Shown piece after piece: positions 20,146 to 33,251 of a stretch of DNA of 64,000 bases. This DNA comes from Pictodentalium vernedei (Eukaryota > Mollusca > Scaphopoda > Dentaliida > Dentaliidae). The first letter of the stretch is position 1; each line of letters begins with the position of its first letter. The notes under the pieces are model-generated. The model searched no databases and was not told where the DNA came from. It saw nothing but the letters and a program-made list of their open reading frames with translations. Position numbers and translations under genes: made by a program. The stretch lies in NCBI GenBank assembly GCA_031216915.1, contig CM062294.1, positions 158,923,455-158,987,454 on the forward strand, given 5' to 3'.

Positions 20146-23100
20146 TGGCTCTCTTATAGCTTTAATGGCGTTGTGGGATTGAGTATTGACAATCTAACAC
20201 TCCAACGTAAACTGCCGGGATTTCTAACCGCGTGCATACCCCCCTCCGACTCTATTTGAGGCAATAGGAAAGATAGTCCTGTGTGATCCAGGTGAAATAA
20301 AATAAGGTTAACCGGTTCGCAAGGGATTTGTATATCCCACATCGCCCCTGCGCGCCTTCAGCGCGCCAAAACTTTTCATTCATTCTTCTGTCTGTACTCT
20401 TGATCAAGTATCCTCCTCGGTGATATGCGCTCTTTGAAACCCAATCCTAGAAATATGTACCTTATCTACCGTAAAGGTCGACTTTCTGTGACTGACTGGG
20501 TTCCCCAATTCGATTAATTACGCTGCCGAAATACAGGCAGGCGTTCCGCCGAAGAGCACTATTACAAACAGCTTCCTTGTTGGTGGGGCGCTAGATATCC
20601 ACAGCGTGCGCAGGATCTGGGCTTTCATGGTCTCTTGACCTGAACTTGTAATTTTTATATACTTTTGTGATCAGAAACAGGCTTGGTGGATGCAATTATT
20701 GTGCTTTTTGAAAAGGAGGACGTATTCCCACAACCTTTACTGCTCGAATCACAAGTCGAATCTTGTAAAGTTATGAAGTATAGGATACATAACCAAGACT
20801 TTCTGATCTGAAAACAGAAATATATCGGCTCCTGCAAATGTGTTATTAACACTTCACGAGTGGGCGGAATATATTAGGATAAGTGGATGGCACCATTGAG
20901 AATATTATTGTTTTGAGCAGTAAAGTTATGAGGTGTGAAGTATAGGATAGATAACCAAGACTTTCTGATGATCTGAGAACAGAAATATATCGGCACCTGC
21001 TAAAGTGTTATCAACGCTTCAGGAGTGGGCGGAATATATTAGGATAAATGTTTGCAAACATGGACTTCAAGACTATGCCTGTAACAACAGAATATTGTTG
21101 TACCAGAAATTAAAAGGGGTAAGATTAACAGATGAAAAATGTTATCGAGCATTAATTATTTATTCATTATTCAACAACCTTCAGTATATAAAAACATTTC
21201 GTATAAAGCACAGTAGTCTAACAATGGAAACAAAAATAACACATCATGTATATATTATAGTGGAACAGCTATAACAGATAACGACGCTATTCGTATTGTA
21301 TGTTACAGTTAATAATATGTGAAAAGAAAAGTGCATAACACACTTTTCAATCAACATGTTGTCGTAATGCACAATGCACACCACGATCAAGTTAGAATTT
21401 CAAAACATTCCACATTTTCATGCTTTACATAGTCTCGTCTAAATTGAACGCGAACAAAAGCTGTCCACTAACTCCTTTTGTATTTCCATTATATTCTCGC
21501 AAACGTCTGTTTCTGTTTGTGGTTCATTTTCTGACAAGTTGCTACCACCCCCTTGTAGGGATATGGCAATTGTATTCGCTAATCTCCGTATATCTTCCCA
21601 AGACTCCTTCCTATAACTCTCGTATGTTGCTATTGATGTTTGAATTGTGGACTTCCTTATAAGCAGATTATAAGTTATAAAATTGGATGGTCTTGTAGTG
21701 TTGACTATTTTTCGGTCTATGGATGCCGAAATGTGCCCTATAAAGATAAGAATTATCGTGTTATATTATAGTAAATGGTTATGGCGGAAATGGAACGATT
21801 TGAGATGGTGGGGGATTTCAGCCATATTCACCACACTTACGCGTCTTTCGCACATGCACTTTGACACCGCCACCTCTCTCCGAACGCAGTCTGACACTAC
21901 CTCTATATCTGCTAAATATATTTGCGCTTTCCGTTGTAAAGCCGTAATGGTTTTGAGGGAAGAACCAAGGTACTTTTATGCAAACCTGAATAGTATCCCA
22001 AACCATTACCATTCTGAGATGATGAAAAGCACTGCAAAAATTATAACATTTCATAATGAAGCGAAAATAAAGTCTCTATTTCTCGTCCAATTCAGTCAAC
22101 TGAACAGGCCTCCCGGCGCACTCTTAAAATACATGAACACTCATAGACACTCTTGTTACGTTAAGTCACTAATCATCAGCTTAATCTGTCACTCATGAAA
22201 TGCTCGAAAATGAAAATTTAGGCTGCGATCAATATCGTTAGAGGCACTGGTTATAACTCAAGCTTACGGACTCATTCCAAAGAACAAAGTTATTTTTAAA
22301 AAACCCAAATATGCCCTATAAATCATTAAACTATCTGTAGTACATACCTAACATGGTGATATATTTGTCAACTTTATCATGCTTCATCAATAAATCTCTC
22401 AGCATTTTCACCGATTGTACCATGTCCATGCTTCTCTCTTTTCTTAAAACATGAATTGAACGTCGAACAGTTGATGCAGGGCTGGAATGAATTGTGGTGC
22501 GCACAGAACTCCTGCAATATATATATATTCTCTGGTATTCTTTGATCTTTTGAAATGTTACACATATTTTCCTGTGCATAATTCGTATCTAATTGTCGGG
22601 CTTCGGGTTCCTATGATCGAATGTGCAATAATTAGGGCTTCATTGAATAAAACTCACAATCTAACACACCACTTATTGTTTGAAGAAACAACTAGTGTTT
22701 GTTACTGATTAATTGCGCTAGCGGCAAATACCATAATTCAGTTTGTTTTGTTTTAAAAAACGTTCTTAGCAAACACAAATGTTAGGTTGGGTCATTAATT
22801 ATGTTCATTTGTAAACAAGCGGTATATCCACTTTGTCCCGGCCATTGTCATCAGTTTTCGTGTACTTAATCAATATATTGTTAAATAAACAATTGGACTG
22901 GAATGAAAATTCAGTATCACTGTTAGTTGTTTAGATGAGAAAGTATACACGTTTTGCAAGAGAAATGGATTCGACGAATGAAACTTAGTATTCCAACTTA
23001 ATAAATGCAGAACGCCTTCATTGATACAAGCGCATTTTGGGAATGCAACCCCCGAAACTGCGTGAAAGAACTCAATTCGTCAAAATCATGTTTCCATATT

Positions 23101-24074
23101 TTGTTACACAGGCATGGGAAATACTTGGTCGTATTTTATTTAATCGATTTGATATGCGCTTCTGGTAAGACAGTGAGAATCAACCCACCATATTCATATG
23201 ACTTGAGAACTGACAGTCGGGAAGTTTAATTTACTGTTTATTGTGTTTTGACGGCACATTGAACACCCTTGGTAATATTGGACGATTATATGCTGAAACG
23301 AAGTTTTTCATGCAGGAAACCATTTTAACGTTTGTGTGTCTCCATTTTATCAACGCACGCATCTGGGCCTTCATAATCGCGGAACAGCGTATAACTGCAT
23401 GCTTATTCGAGAATTTAATTACCCAACGAATTGCCTACGCTGTCTGAACTTTTGGTTTAACGCTTAGCTCTACTGAACTCCGTCGGGAAAAGGAAATTTT
23501 ACGAACCGAAGCTTGTTAGTGTCTGTCTTGCAACACTCTTATAAAGAAGACGCATGGAAATGGTAGACAAAGCGTAGGAAGAATTGGTGCAACCTACCTT
23601 TCTGCAACATACACAAGAAACCACCAACTAGTCAAGGATGGAAACAAGCTTGTCTGGCTGGGGACGAGTGTACATTTTATATAAATAAACATTTGAATAA
23701 AGATTTAACAGCCCTTTTAAGGGCTTGAGGGTGTTTGGCTGTGAGAGGGTGTCTTTGGGGGTGGGAGGGTGGTGGAGGGGTCATTTGAAATTCCCGAAGG
23801 ATAACCAGATACCTCACAATCACATACGGTATCCTATCTCCCAGAAGGCTTGATGGGTGACTCCCGGTTTTTCAAAACTAAATTGTTGGAGCTTTCTCCA
23901 CTCCTTTTTTGTAACCGCTATAGTCATATACCGGGACCGCTACCAAACCGGCGTTGCTGTTTGGTTTCTTTTTTCTTCTTCCCTCAAATTTGCCATCGCA
24001 CAACACTACATTCTGGCTCGCCACCATGGTGGGACTCAAACCTCTACCATCGTGGGCCTGGAACCGAATAGAGC
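20146..24074. repeat. Monomer M4, short body, no LINE
   Basis: A 3.9-kb unit closely resembling M2, including the short-type deletion at about 20765, the empty LINE site near 23012, the extra 3' segment of about 30 bases near 23548 and the same G-rich tract (23757-23780). It does not have the 20-bp deletion of M2 and M11. M2-M3 and M4-M5 are spaced about 12.2 kb apart and look like an older dimer duplication. Confidence 0.9.
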
Positions 24075-24200
24075 TGGCTCTTTTATAGTTTTAATGGCGT
24101 TGTGTGATTGAGTATTGACAATCTAACACATAACGTAAACTACCGGGAATTCTAACCGCGTGCATAACCCCCTCAGACTCCATTTGAGGCAATAGGAAAG

Positions 24201-24269
24201 CTAGTCCTGTGTGATCCAAGTGAAATAAAATCAAGGGATTTGTATTTCACTTGGATCACACAGGACTAG
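24201..24269. repeat. 26-bp perfect fold-back inverted repeat (M5)
   Basis: Same structure as in M3 (arms 24201-24226 and 24244-24269), with a one-base difference in the loop (gggattt against gggactt). Presence in M3 and M5 only links the first parts of those monomers, although M3 has the LINE and M5 does not. Confidence 0.9.
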
Positions 24270-25514
24270 CGGACTAGCGGGTCGCAAGGGATTTGTATAT
24301 CCCACATCGCCACTGCGCGCCTTCGGCGCTCCCAAACTTTTCCTTCATTCTTCTGTCTGTACTCTTGATCAAGTATCCTCCTCGGTCATATGCGCTCTTT
24401 GAAACCCAATCCTAGAAATATGTACCGTGTCTACCGTAAAGGTCGACTTTCTGTGACTGACTGGGTTCCCCACTTCGATTAATTACGCTGCCGAAATACA
24501 GGCAGGCGTTCCGCCGAAGAGCACTATTGCAAACAGCATCCTTGTTGGTGGGGCGCTAGATATCCGCAGCTTGCGCAGGATCTGGGTTTTCATGGTCTCT
24601 TGACCTGAACTTGTTATTTTTATATACTTTTGTGATCAGAAACGGGCTGGGTGGATGCAATTATTGTGGTTTTTGAAAAGGAGGACGTATTCCCACAACC
24701 TTTACTGCTCGTATCACAAGTCGAATCTTGGTCGAAACGGTTAGTAGAATTAGCAAGGTCGGGCATTGCCTTCAGACAAGCGTGTTGTCCGGCAGCTTAG
24801 TCTTTGACAGTGACATTTCACGTGTTGGCATTCATAACTGGGGGAAGAAACATTCGAATGCTTGAATGGTGTTATTCTATGGTATTTAATTCCAAGACGT
24901 GCGGATTACACCATTAATTGAGATTCTAGATAAATATTCAATAATGACCTCAGATGTATTCGGGGTAACAGCTTACGGTAAACAACTTGATAGGGACATA
25001 TTTAATAAGGATTGTAACCAAAATTGTTTGGAAATCTGAGACACTACAGGCTTTTCTGTGACCTGAATGTTCGCGAGCAGCCATGATATGGGAATCAGGT
25101 CTTTGTAGAGAGATCGAGGTCGAGATCCTTGAAGGAAATGAGGAAAGACAGAGAAAAGGAATGCGAAATGGTTAATTATGGCGTCATGGAGATTTTGTTA
25201 AAGATTTTGCAAGAACGCCTAAAATGTCATACTCGCCTAAGAAGATTCACTGGGACTATGATGAAGTGAGAGTGGACAATAAACGACATGTGGGTTTTTG
25301 ATGGTACCACTGAGAATATTATTGTTCTGAGCAGTAAAGTTATGAAGTATAGGATACATAACCAAGACTTTCTGATCTGAAAACAGAAATATATTGGCTC
25401 CTGCAAATGTGTTATCAACACTTCACGAGTGGGCGGAATATATTAGGATAAGTGGATGGCACCATTGAGAATATTACTGTTTTGAGCAGTAAAGTTATGA
25501 AGTGTGAAGTATAG

Positions 25515-26150
25515 GATAGATAACCAAGACTTTCTGATCTGAGAACAGAAATATATCGGCACCTGCTAAAGTGTTATCAACACTTCACGAGTGGGCGGAA
25601 TATTTTAGGATAAATGTTTACAAACATGGACTTGAAGATTATGCCTGTAACAACAGAATATTGTTGTACCAGAAATTAAAAGGGGTAAGATTAACAGATG
25701 AAAAATGTTATCGAGCATTAATTATTTATTCATTATTCAACAACCTTCAGTATATAAAAACATTTCGTATAAAGCACAGTAGTCTGACAATGGAAACAAA
25801 ATAACACATGATGTATATATTATAGTGGAACAGATAGATAACCAAGACTTTCTGATCTGAGAACAGAAATATATCGGCACCTGCTAAAGTGTTATCAACA
25901 CTTCACGAGTGGGCGGAATATTTTAGGATAAATGTTTACAAACATGGACTTGAAGATTATGCCTGTAACAACAGAATATTGTTGTACCAGAAATTAAAAG
26001 GGGTAAGATTAACAGATGAAAAATGTTATCGAGCATTAATTATTTATTCATTATTCAACAACCTTCAGTATATAAAAACATTTCGTATAAAGCACAGTAG
26101 TCTGTCAATGGAAACAAAATAATACATGATGTATATATTATAGTGGAACA
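25515..26150. repeat. 318-bp tandem duplication inside M5
   Basis: Two direct copies, 25515-25832 and 25833-26150, each starting gatagataaccaag and ending at the gtggaaca motif. They differ by very few bases (for example tctgacaatgg against tctgtcaatgg), so the duplication is recent. It is found in no other monomer of the window. Confidence 0.9.
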
Positions 26151-29100
26151 GCTGAAACAGAAAACGACGCTATTCGCATTGTATGTTACAGTTAATAATG
26201 TGTGAAAAGAAAAGCGCATAAGTCACTTTTCAATCAACATGTTGTCGTTATCCACAATGCACACCACGATCAAGTTAGAATTTCAAAACATTCCTCATTT
26301 TCATGCTTTACATAGTCTCGTCTAACTTGAACGCGAACAAGAGCTGTCCACTAACTCCTTTTGCAGCTCCATTATATTTTCGCAAACGTCAGTTTCTGTT
26401 TGTGGTTCATTTTCTGATAAGTTGCTACCACCTCCTTGTAGGGATATGGCAATTGCATTCGCTAATCTCCGTATATCTTCCCAAGACTCCTTCCTATAAC
26501 TCTCGTATGTTGCTATTGATGTTTGAATTGTGGTCTTCCTTATAAGCAGATTATAAGTCATAAAAATGGATGGTCTTGTAGTGTTGACTATTTTTCTGTC
26601 TATGGATGCTGAAATGTGCCCTATAAAGATAAGAATTATCGTGTTATATTATTGTAAATGGTTATGGCGGAAATGGAACGATTTGAGATGGTGGGGGATT
26701 TCAGCCATATTCACCACACTTACGCGTCTTTCGCACATGCACGTTGACACCGCCACCCCTCCCCGAACGCAGTCTGACACTACCTCTATATCTGCTAAAT
26801 ATATTTGCGCGTTCCGTTGTAAAGCCGTAATGGTTTTGAGGGAAGAACCAAGGTTCTTTTATGCAAACCTGAATAGTATCCCAAACCATTCTGAATGATG
26901 AAAAGCACTGCAAAAATTATAACATTTCATAATGAAGCGAAAATAAAGTTTCCATTTCTCGTCCAATTCCGTCAACTGAACAGGCCTCCCGTCGCACTCT
27001 TAAAATACATGAACACTCATAGACACTCTTGTTACGTTAAGTCACTAATCATCAGCTTAATCTGTCACTCATGAAATGCTCGAAATGAAAAGTTAGGCTG
27101 CGATCAATATCGTTAGAGGCACTGGATATAACTCAAGCTTACGGACTCATTCCATAGAACAAAGTTATTTTTAAAAAACCCAAATATGCCCTATAAATCA
27201 TTAAACTATCTGTAGTACATACCTAACATGGTGATATATTTGTCAACTTTATCATGCTTCATCAATAAATCTCTCAGCATTTTCACCGATTGTACCATGT
27301 CCATGCTTCTCTTTTCTTAAAACATGAATTGAACGCCGAACAGTTGATCCTGGGCTGGAATGAATTGTGATGCGCACAGAACTCCTGCAATATATATATA
27401 TTCTCTGGTATTCTTTGATCTTTTGAAATGTTACACATATTTTCCTGTGCATAATTCGTATCTAATTGTCGGGCTTCGGGTTCCTATGATCGAATGTGCA
27501 ATAATTGGGGCTTCATTGAATAAAACTCCCAATCTATCACACCACTTATTGTTTGAAGAAACAACTAGTGTTTGTTACTGATTAATTGCGCTAGCGGCAC
27601 ATACCATAATTCAGTTTGTTTTGTTTTAAAAAACGTTCTTAACAAACACAAATGTTAGGTTGGGTCATTAATTATGTTCATTTGTAAACAAGCGGTATAT
27701 CCACTTTGTCCCGGCCATTGTCATCAGTTTTCGTGTACTTAATCAATATATTGTTAAATAAACAATTGGACTGGAATGAAAATTCAGTATCACTGTTAGT
27801 TGTTTAGATGAGAAAGTATACACGTTTTGCAAGAGAAATGGATTCGACGAATGAAACTTAGTATTCCTACTTAATAAATGCAGAACGCCTTCATTGACAC
27901 AAGCGCATTTTGGGAATGCAACACCCGAAACTGCGTGAAAGAACTCAATTCGTCAAAATCATGTTTCCATATTTTGTTACACAGGCATGGGAAATACTTG
28001 GTCGGATTTTATTTAATCGATTTGATATGCGCTTCTGGTAAGACAGTGAGAATCAACCCACCATATTCATATGACTTGAGAACTGACAGTCGGGAAGTTT
28101 AATTTATTGTTTATTGTGTTTTGACGTAACATTGAACACCCTTGGTAATATCGGACGATTATATGCTGAAACGAAGATTTTCATGCAGGCAACCATTTTA
28201 ACGTTTGTGTGTCTCCATTTTATCAACGCACGCATCTGGGCCTTGATATTCGCGGAACAACGTATAACTGCATGCTTATTCGAGAATTTAATTACCAAAT
28301 GAGGCGCCTACGCCGTCTGAACTGTTGGTTTAACGCTTAGCTCTACTGAACTCCGTCGGGAAAAGGAAATTTTACGAACCGAAGCTTGTTAGTGTCTGTC
28401 TTGCAACATTCTTATAAAGAAGACGCATGGAAATGGTAGAGAAAGCGTAGGAAGAATTGGTGCAACCTACCTTTCTGCAACATACACAAGAAACCACCAA
28501 CTAGTCAAGGATTGAAACAAGCTTGTCTGGCTGGGGACGAGTGTACATTTTATATAAATAAACATTTGAATAAAGATTTAACAGCCCTTTTAAGGGTTTG
28601 AGGATGTGCGTCTGTGAGAGGGTGTCTTTGGGGGGAGGGGGGGGGGGGGGTGGAGGGGTCATTTGAAATTCCCAAAGGATAACCATATACCTCACAATCA
28701 CATACGGCATCCTATCTCCCAGAAGGCTTGATGGGTGACTCCCGGTTTTTCAAAACTAAATTGTTGGAGCTTTCTCCACTCCTGTTTTGTAACCGCTATA
28801 GTCATATACCGGGGCCGCTACCAAACCGGCGTTGCTGTTTGGTTTCTTTTCTCTTCATCCCTCAAATTTGGCATCGCACAACATTACATTCTGGGTCGCC
28901 ACCATGGTGGGACTCAAAAAACCTCTACCATCGCCGGCCTGGAACCGAATAGAGCTGGCTCTCTAATAGTTTGAATGGCGTTGTGGGATTGAGTATTGAC
29001 AATCTAACACTCCAACGTAAACTGCCGGGAATTCTAACCGCGTTCAACCCCCCTCAGACTCCATTTGAGGCAATAGGAAAGCTAGTCCTGTGTGATCCAA

Positions 29101-31079
29101 GTGAAATAAAGTAAGATTAACCGGGTCGCAAGGGATTTGTATATCCCACATCGCCCCTGCGCGCCAAAACTTTTCATTCATTCTTGTGTCTGTACTCTTG
29201 ATCAAGTATCCTCCTCGGTGATATGCGCTCTTTGAAACCCAATCCTTGAAATATGTACCTTATCTACCGTAAAGCTCGACTTTCTATGACTGACTGGGTT
29301 CCCCACTTCGATTAATTACGCTGCCGAAATACAGGCAGGCGTTCCGCCGAAGAGCACTATTACAAACAGCTTCCTTGTTGGTGGGGCGCTAGATATCCAC
29401 AGCGTGCGCAGGATCTGGGCTTTCAGGGTCTCTTGACCTGAACTTGTAATTTTTATATACTTGTGATCAGAAACAGGCTAGGTGGATGGAATTATCGTGT
29501 TTTTTGAAAAGGAGGACGTATTCCCACAACCTTTACTGCTCGTATCACATGTCGAATCTTGGTCGAAACGGTTAGTAGAATTAGCAGGGTCGGGCATTGC
29601 CTTCAGGGAAGCGTATTATCCGGGTGCTTAGTCTTTGACAGTGACATTTCACGTGTTGGCATTCATAACTGGGGGAAGAAACATTCGAATGTTTGAATGG
29701 TGTTATTCTATGGTATTTAATTCCAAGACGTGCGGATTACACCGTTAATTGAGATTCTAGATAAATATTCAATAATGACCTCAGATGTAGACGGGGTAAC
29801 AGCTTACGGTAAACAACTTGATAGGGACATATTTAATAAGGATTGTAACCAAAATTGTTTGGAAATCTGAGACACTACAGGCTTTTCTGTGCCCTGAATG
29901 TTCGCGAGCAGCCATGATATGGTACTTCAGCTGTTTGTAGGGAGATCGAGGTCGAGATCCTTGAAAGAAATGAGGAAAGACAGAGAAAAGGAATGCGAAA
30001 TGGTTAATTATGGAGTCATGGAGATTTTGTTAAAGATTTTGCAAGAATGCCTAAAATGTCATACTCGCCGAAGAAGATTCATTGGGACTATGATGAAGTG
30101 AGAGTGGAGAATAAACGACATGTGGGTTTTTGATGGTACCACTGAGAATATTATTGTTCTGAGCAGTAAAGTTATGAAGTATAGGATACATAACCAAGAC
30201 TTTCTGATCTGAAAACAGAAATATATCGGCTCCTGCAAATGTGTTATTAACACTTCACGAGTGGGCGGAATATATTAGGATAAGTGGATGGCACCATTGA
30301 GAATATTATTGTTTTGAGCAGTAAAGTTATGAAGTGTGAAGTGCAGGATAGATAACCAAGACTTTCTGATCTGAGAACAGAAATATATAGGCACCTGCTA
30401 AAGGGTTATCAACACTTCACGAGTGGGCGGAATATATTAGGATAAATGTTTGCAAACATGGACTTCAAGATTATGCCTGTAACAACAGAATATTGTTGTA
30501 CCAGAAATTAAAAGGGGTAAGATTAACAGATGAAAAATGTTATCGAGCATTAATTATTTATTCATTATTCAACAACCTTCAGTATATAAAAACATTTCGT
30601 ATAAAGCACAGTAGTCTAACAATGGAAACAAAATAACACATCATGTATATATTATAGTGGAACAGCTAAATCAGATAACGACGCTATTCGTATTGTATGT
30701 TACAGTTAATAATATGTGAAAAGAAAAGTGCAGAACACACTTTTCAATCAACATGTTGTCGCAATGCACAATGCACACCACGATCAAGTTAGAATTTCAA
30801 AACATTCCTCATTTTCATGCTTTACATAATCTCGTCTAACTTGAACGCGAACAAAAGCTGTCCACTAACTTCTTTTGTAGTTCCATTATATTATCGCAAA
30901 CGTCAGTTTCTGTTTGTGGTTCATTTTCTGATAAGTTGCTACCACCTCCTTGTAGGGATATGGCAATTGTATTCGCTAATCTCCGTATATCTTCCCAAGA
31001 CTCCTTCCTATAACTCTCGTATGTTGCTATTGATGTTTGAATTGTGGTCTTCCTTATAAGCAGATTATAAGTCATAAAA

Positions 31080-31595
31080 ATGGATGGTCTTGTAGTGTTG
31101 ACTATTTTTCTGTCTATGGATGCTGAAATGTGCCCTATAAAGATAAGAATTATCGTGTTATATTATAGTAAATGGTTATGGCGGAAATGGAACGATTTGA
31201 GATGGTGGGGGATTTCAGCCATATTCACCACACTTACGCGTCTTTCGCACATGCACTTTGACACCGCCACCCCTCGCCGAACGCAGTCTGACACTATCTC
31301 TATATCTGCTAAATATATTTGCGCGTTCCGTTGTAAAGCCGTAATGGTTTTGAGGGAAGAACCAAGGTACTTTTATGCAAACCTGAATAGTATCCCAAAC
31401 CATTACCATTCTGAGATGATGAAAAGCACTGCAAAAATTATAACATTTCATAATGAAGCGAAAATAAAGTTTCTATTTCTCGTCCAATTCAGTCAACTGA
31501 ACAGGCCTCCCGTCGCACTCTTAAAATACATGAACACTCATAGACACTCTGGTTACGTTAAGTCACTAATCATCAGCTTAATCTGTCACTCATGA
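31080..31595 (+). other. Persistent open frame of about 170 codons in each complete monomer, doubtful as a gene
   Basis: Opens MDGLVVLTIFLSMDAEMC and ends SLIISLICHS; no domain recognised. Near-full-length versions are at 1767-2276, 9469-9984, 14034-14564, 21683-22198, 38724-39233, 42615-43130, 47144-47629, 55414-55923 and 63120-63635. The M5 copy (26566-26898) is cut by a one-base deletion. A two-codon difference (NHSE against NHYHSE) is in frame. Against coding: the ATG is missing in the M2, M4, M8 and M11 copies, most differences between copies alter the amino acid, and its opposite strand is also open for 76-93 codons. Confidence 0.15.
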
Positions 31596-33251
31596 AATGC
31601 TCGAAAATGAAAATTTAGGCTGCGATCAATATCGTTAGAAGCAGTGGTTATAACTCAAGCTTATGGACTCATTCCAAAGAACAAAGTTATTTTTAAAAAA
31701 ACCCAAAAATGGCCTATAAATCCTTAGACTATCTGTAGTACATACCTAACATGGTGATATATTTGTCAACATTATCATGCTTCATCAATAAATCTCTCAG
31801 CATTTTCACCGATTCTACCATGTCCATGCTTCTCTCTTTTCTTAAAAACATGAATTGAACGTCAAACACTAGATCCTGGCCTGGAATGAATTGTGGTGCG
31901 CACAGAACTCCTGCAATATATATATATTCTCTGGTATTCTTTGATCTTTTGAAATGTTACACATATTTTCCTGTGCATAATTCGTATCTAATTGGCGGGC
32001 TTCGGGTTCCTATGATCGAATGTGCAATAATTAGGGCTTCATTTAATAAAACTCACAATCTATCACATCACTTATTGTTTGAAGAAACAACTAGTGTTTG
32101 TTACTGATTAATTGCGCTAGCGGCACATACCATAATTCAGTTTGTTTTGTTTTAAAAAAACGTTCTTAGCAAACACAAATGTTAGGTTGGGTCATTAATT
32201 ATGTTCATTTGTAAACAACTGGTATATCCACTTTGTCCCGTCCATTGTCATCAGTTTTCGTGTACTTAATCAATCTATTGTTAAATAAACAACTGGACTG
32301 GAATGAAAATTCAGTATCACTGTTAGTTGTTTAGATGAGAAAGTAGACACGTTTTGCAAGAGAAATGGATTCGACGAATGAAACTTAGTATTCCAACTTA
32401 ATAAATGCAGAATCAAATCAAATCAAATCAAATCTTTATTCACTCTCCTTGACCACATAAGCGGTATGAGAGGTATATATGTGTGTGTACATTAAAGTAT
32501 ATTGTATAGCAGTCAGTATAAATTGTTATATATTACTAAGTATAAATAGAAGTAAGATATGCCAAAATGCAGCAAGACTCATCGTCAGTATAAAACCCAC
32601 TCCAACAGAAATCGATAAAATATCAGAGTTTGTCCAGAAACTGAAACCTCTTCCAGTCTGAAACCACAGTTGCAGGATGTCGCAGAAGTCGACTCACTGC
32701 GTCGACTCCAGTGGCACGACCACGTCCGCGAGTAGCTATTCAGCATTTCACTTCTCGACATAGCATCGCTTGGTCACTAGACAACTGTGACATAGTACAC
32801 TTTAGCCCCATCCGACGACATGGTGAGCCACAAGACTGTAGAGACCCCCAATGTACCTCTACTCGATTTAAAATTCACCCTAAATTGATCATAACTTAGA
32901 GATACTTTATCTTTACCTATAATTTAACAACTGTCAGATTTAAACGTTAGTTTGAAATGGAACACCCCTCGCTCAAACACCCTTGGGAGAAGAAAATTAG
33001 ACGAAAACAAGGATGCTTTAAAGGGCACCATGTTCAACATATCACGATAAGGTAGGTACGCAGGTACTATGTCTCATATACCCTATGTCCGCTGCAGACC
33101 GGGAAGAGAAAATTTGATATTTACAATTAACGTGTGCCCTTAGATTTCTGACTGGGGTTGGGTGGGTTTTATACTGTGCATATCACCAAAATTAAGACTG
33201 AGATATCAACGAGGAAAAGACTGGTGGATTCGTGCATTTTATGTATTATGC

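Larger units (their letters stand above)
24075..28955. repeat. Monomer M5, long body, no LINE, with internal duplication
   Basis: A 4.9-kb unit, the only complete long-type monomer without the LINE; its empty insertion site is near 27885. The extra length is a 318-bp direct duplication (25515-26150). It shares the fold-back with M3 but keeps the extra 3' segment of about 30 bases otherwise seen in M2, M4 and M8. It combines that with the accaaatgaggcgcc variant typical of LINE carriers, which marks it as recombinant. Confidence 0.9.
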
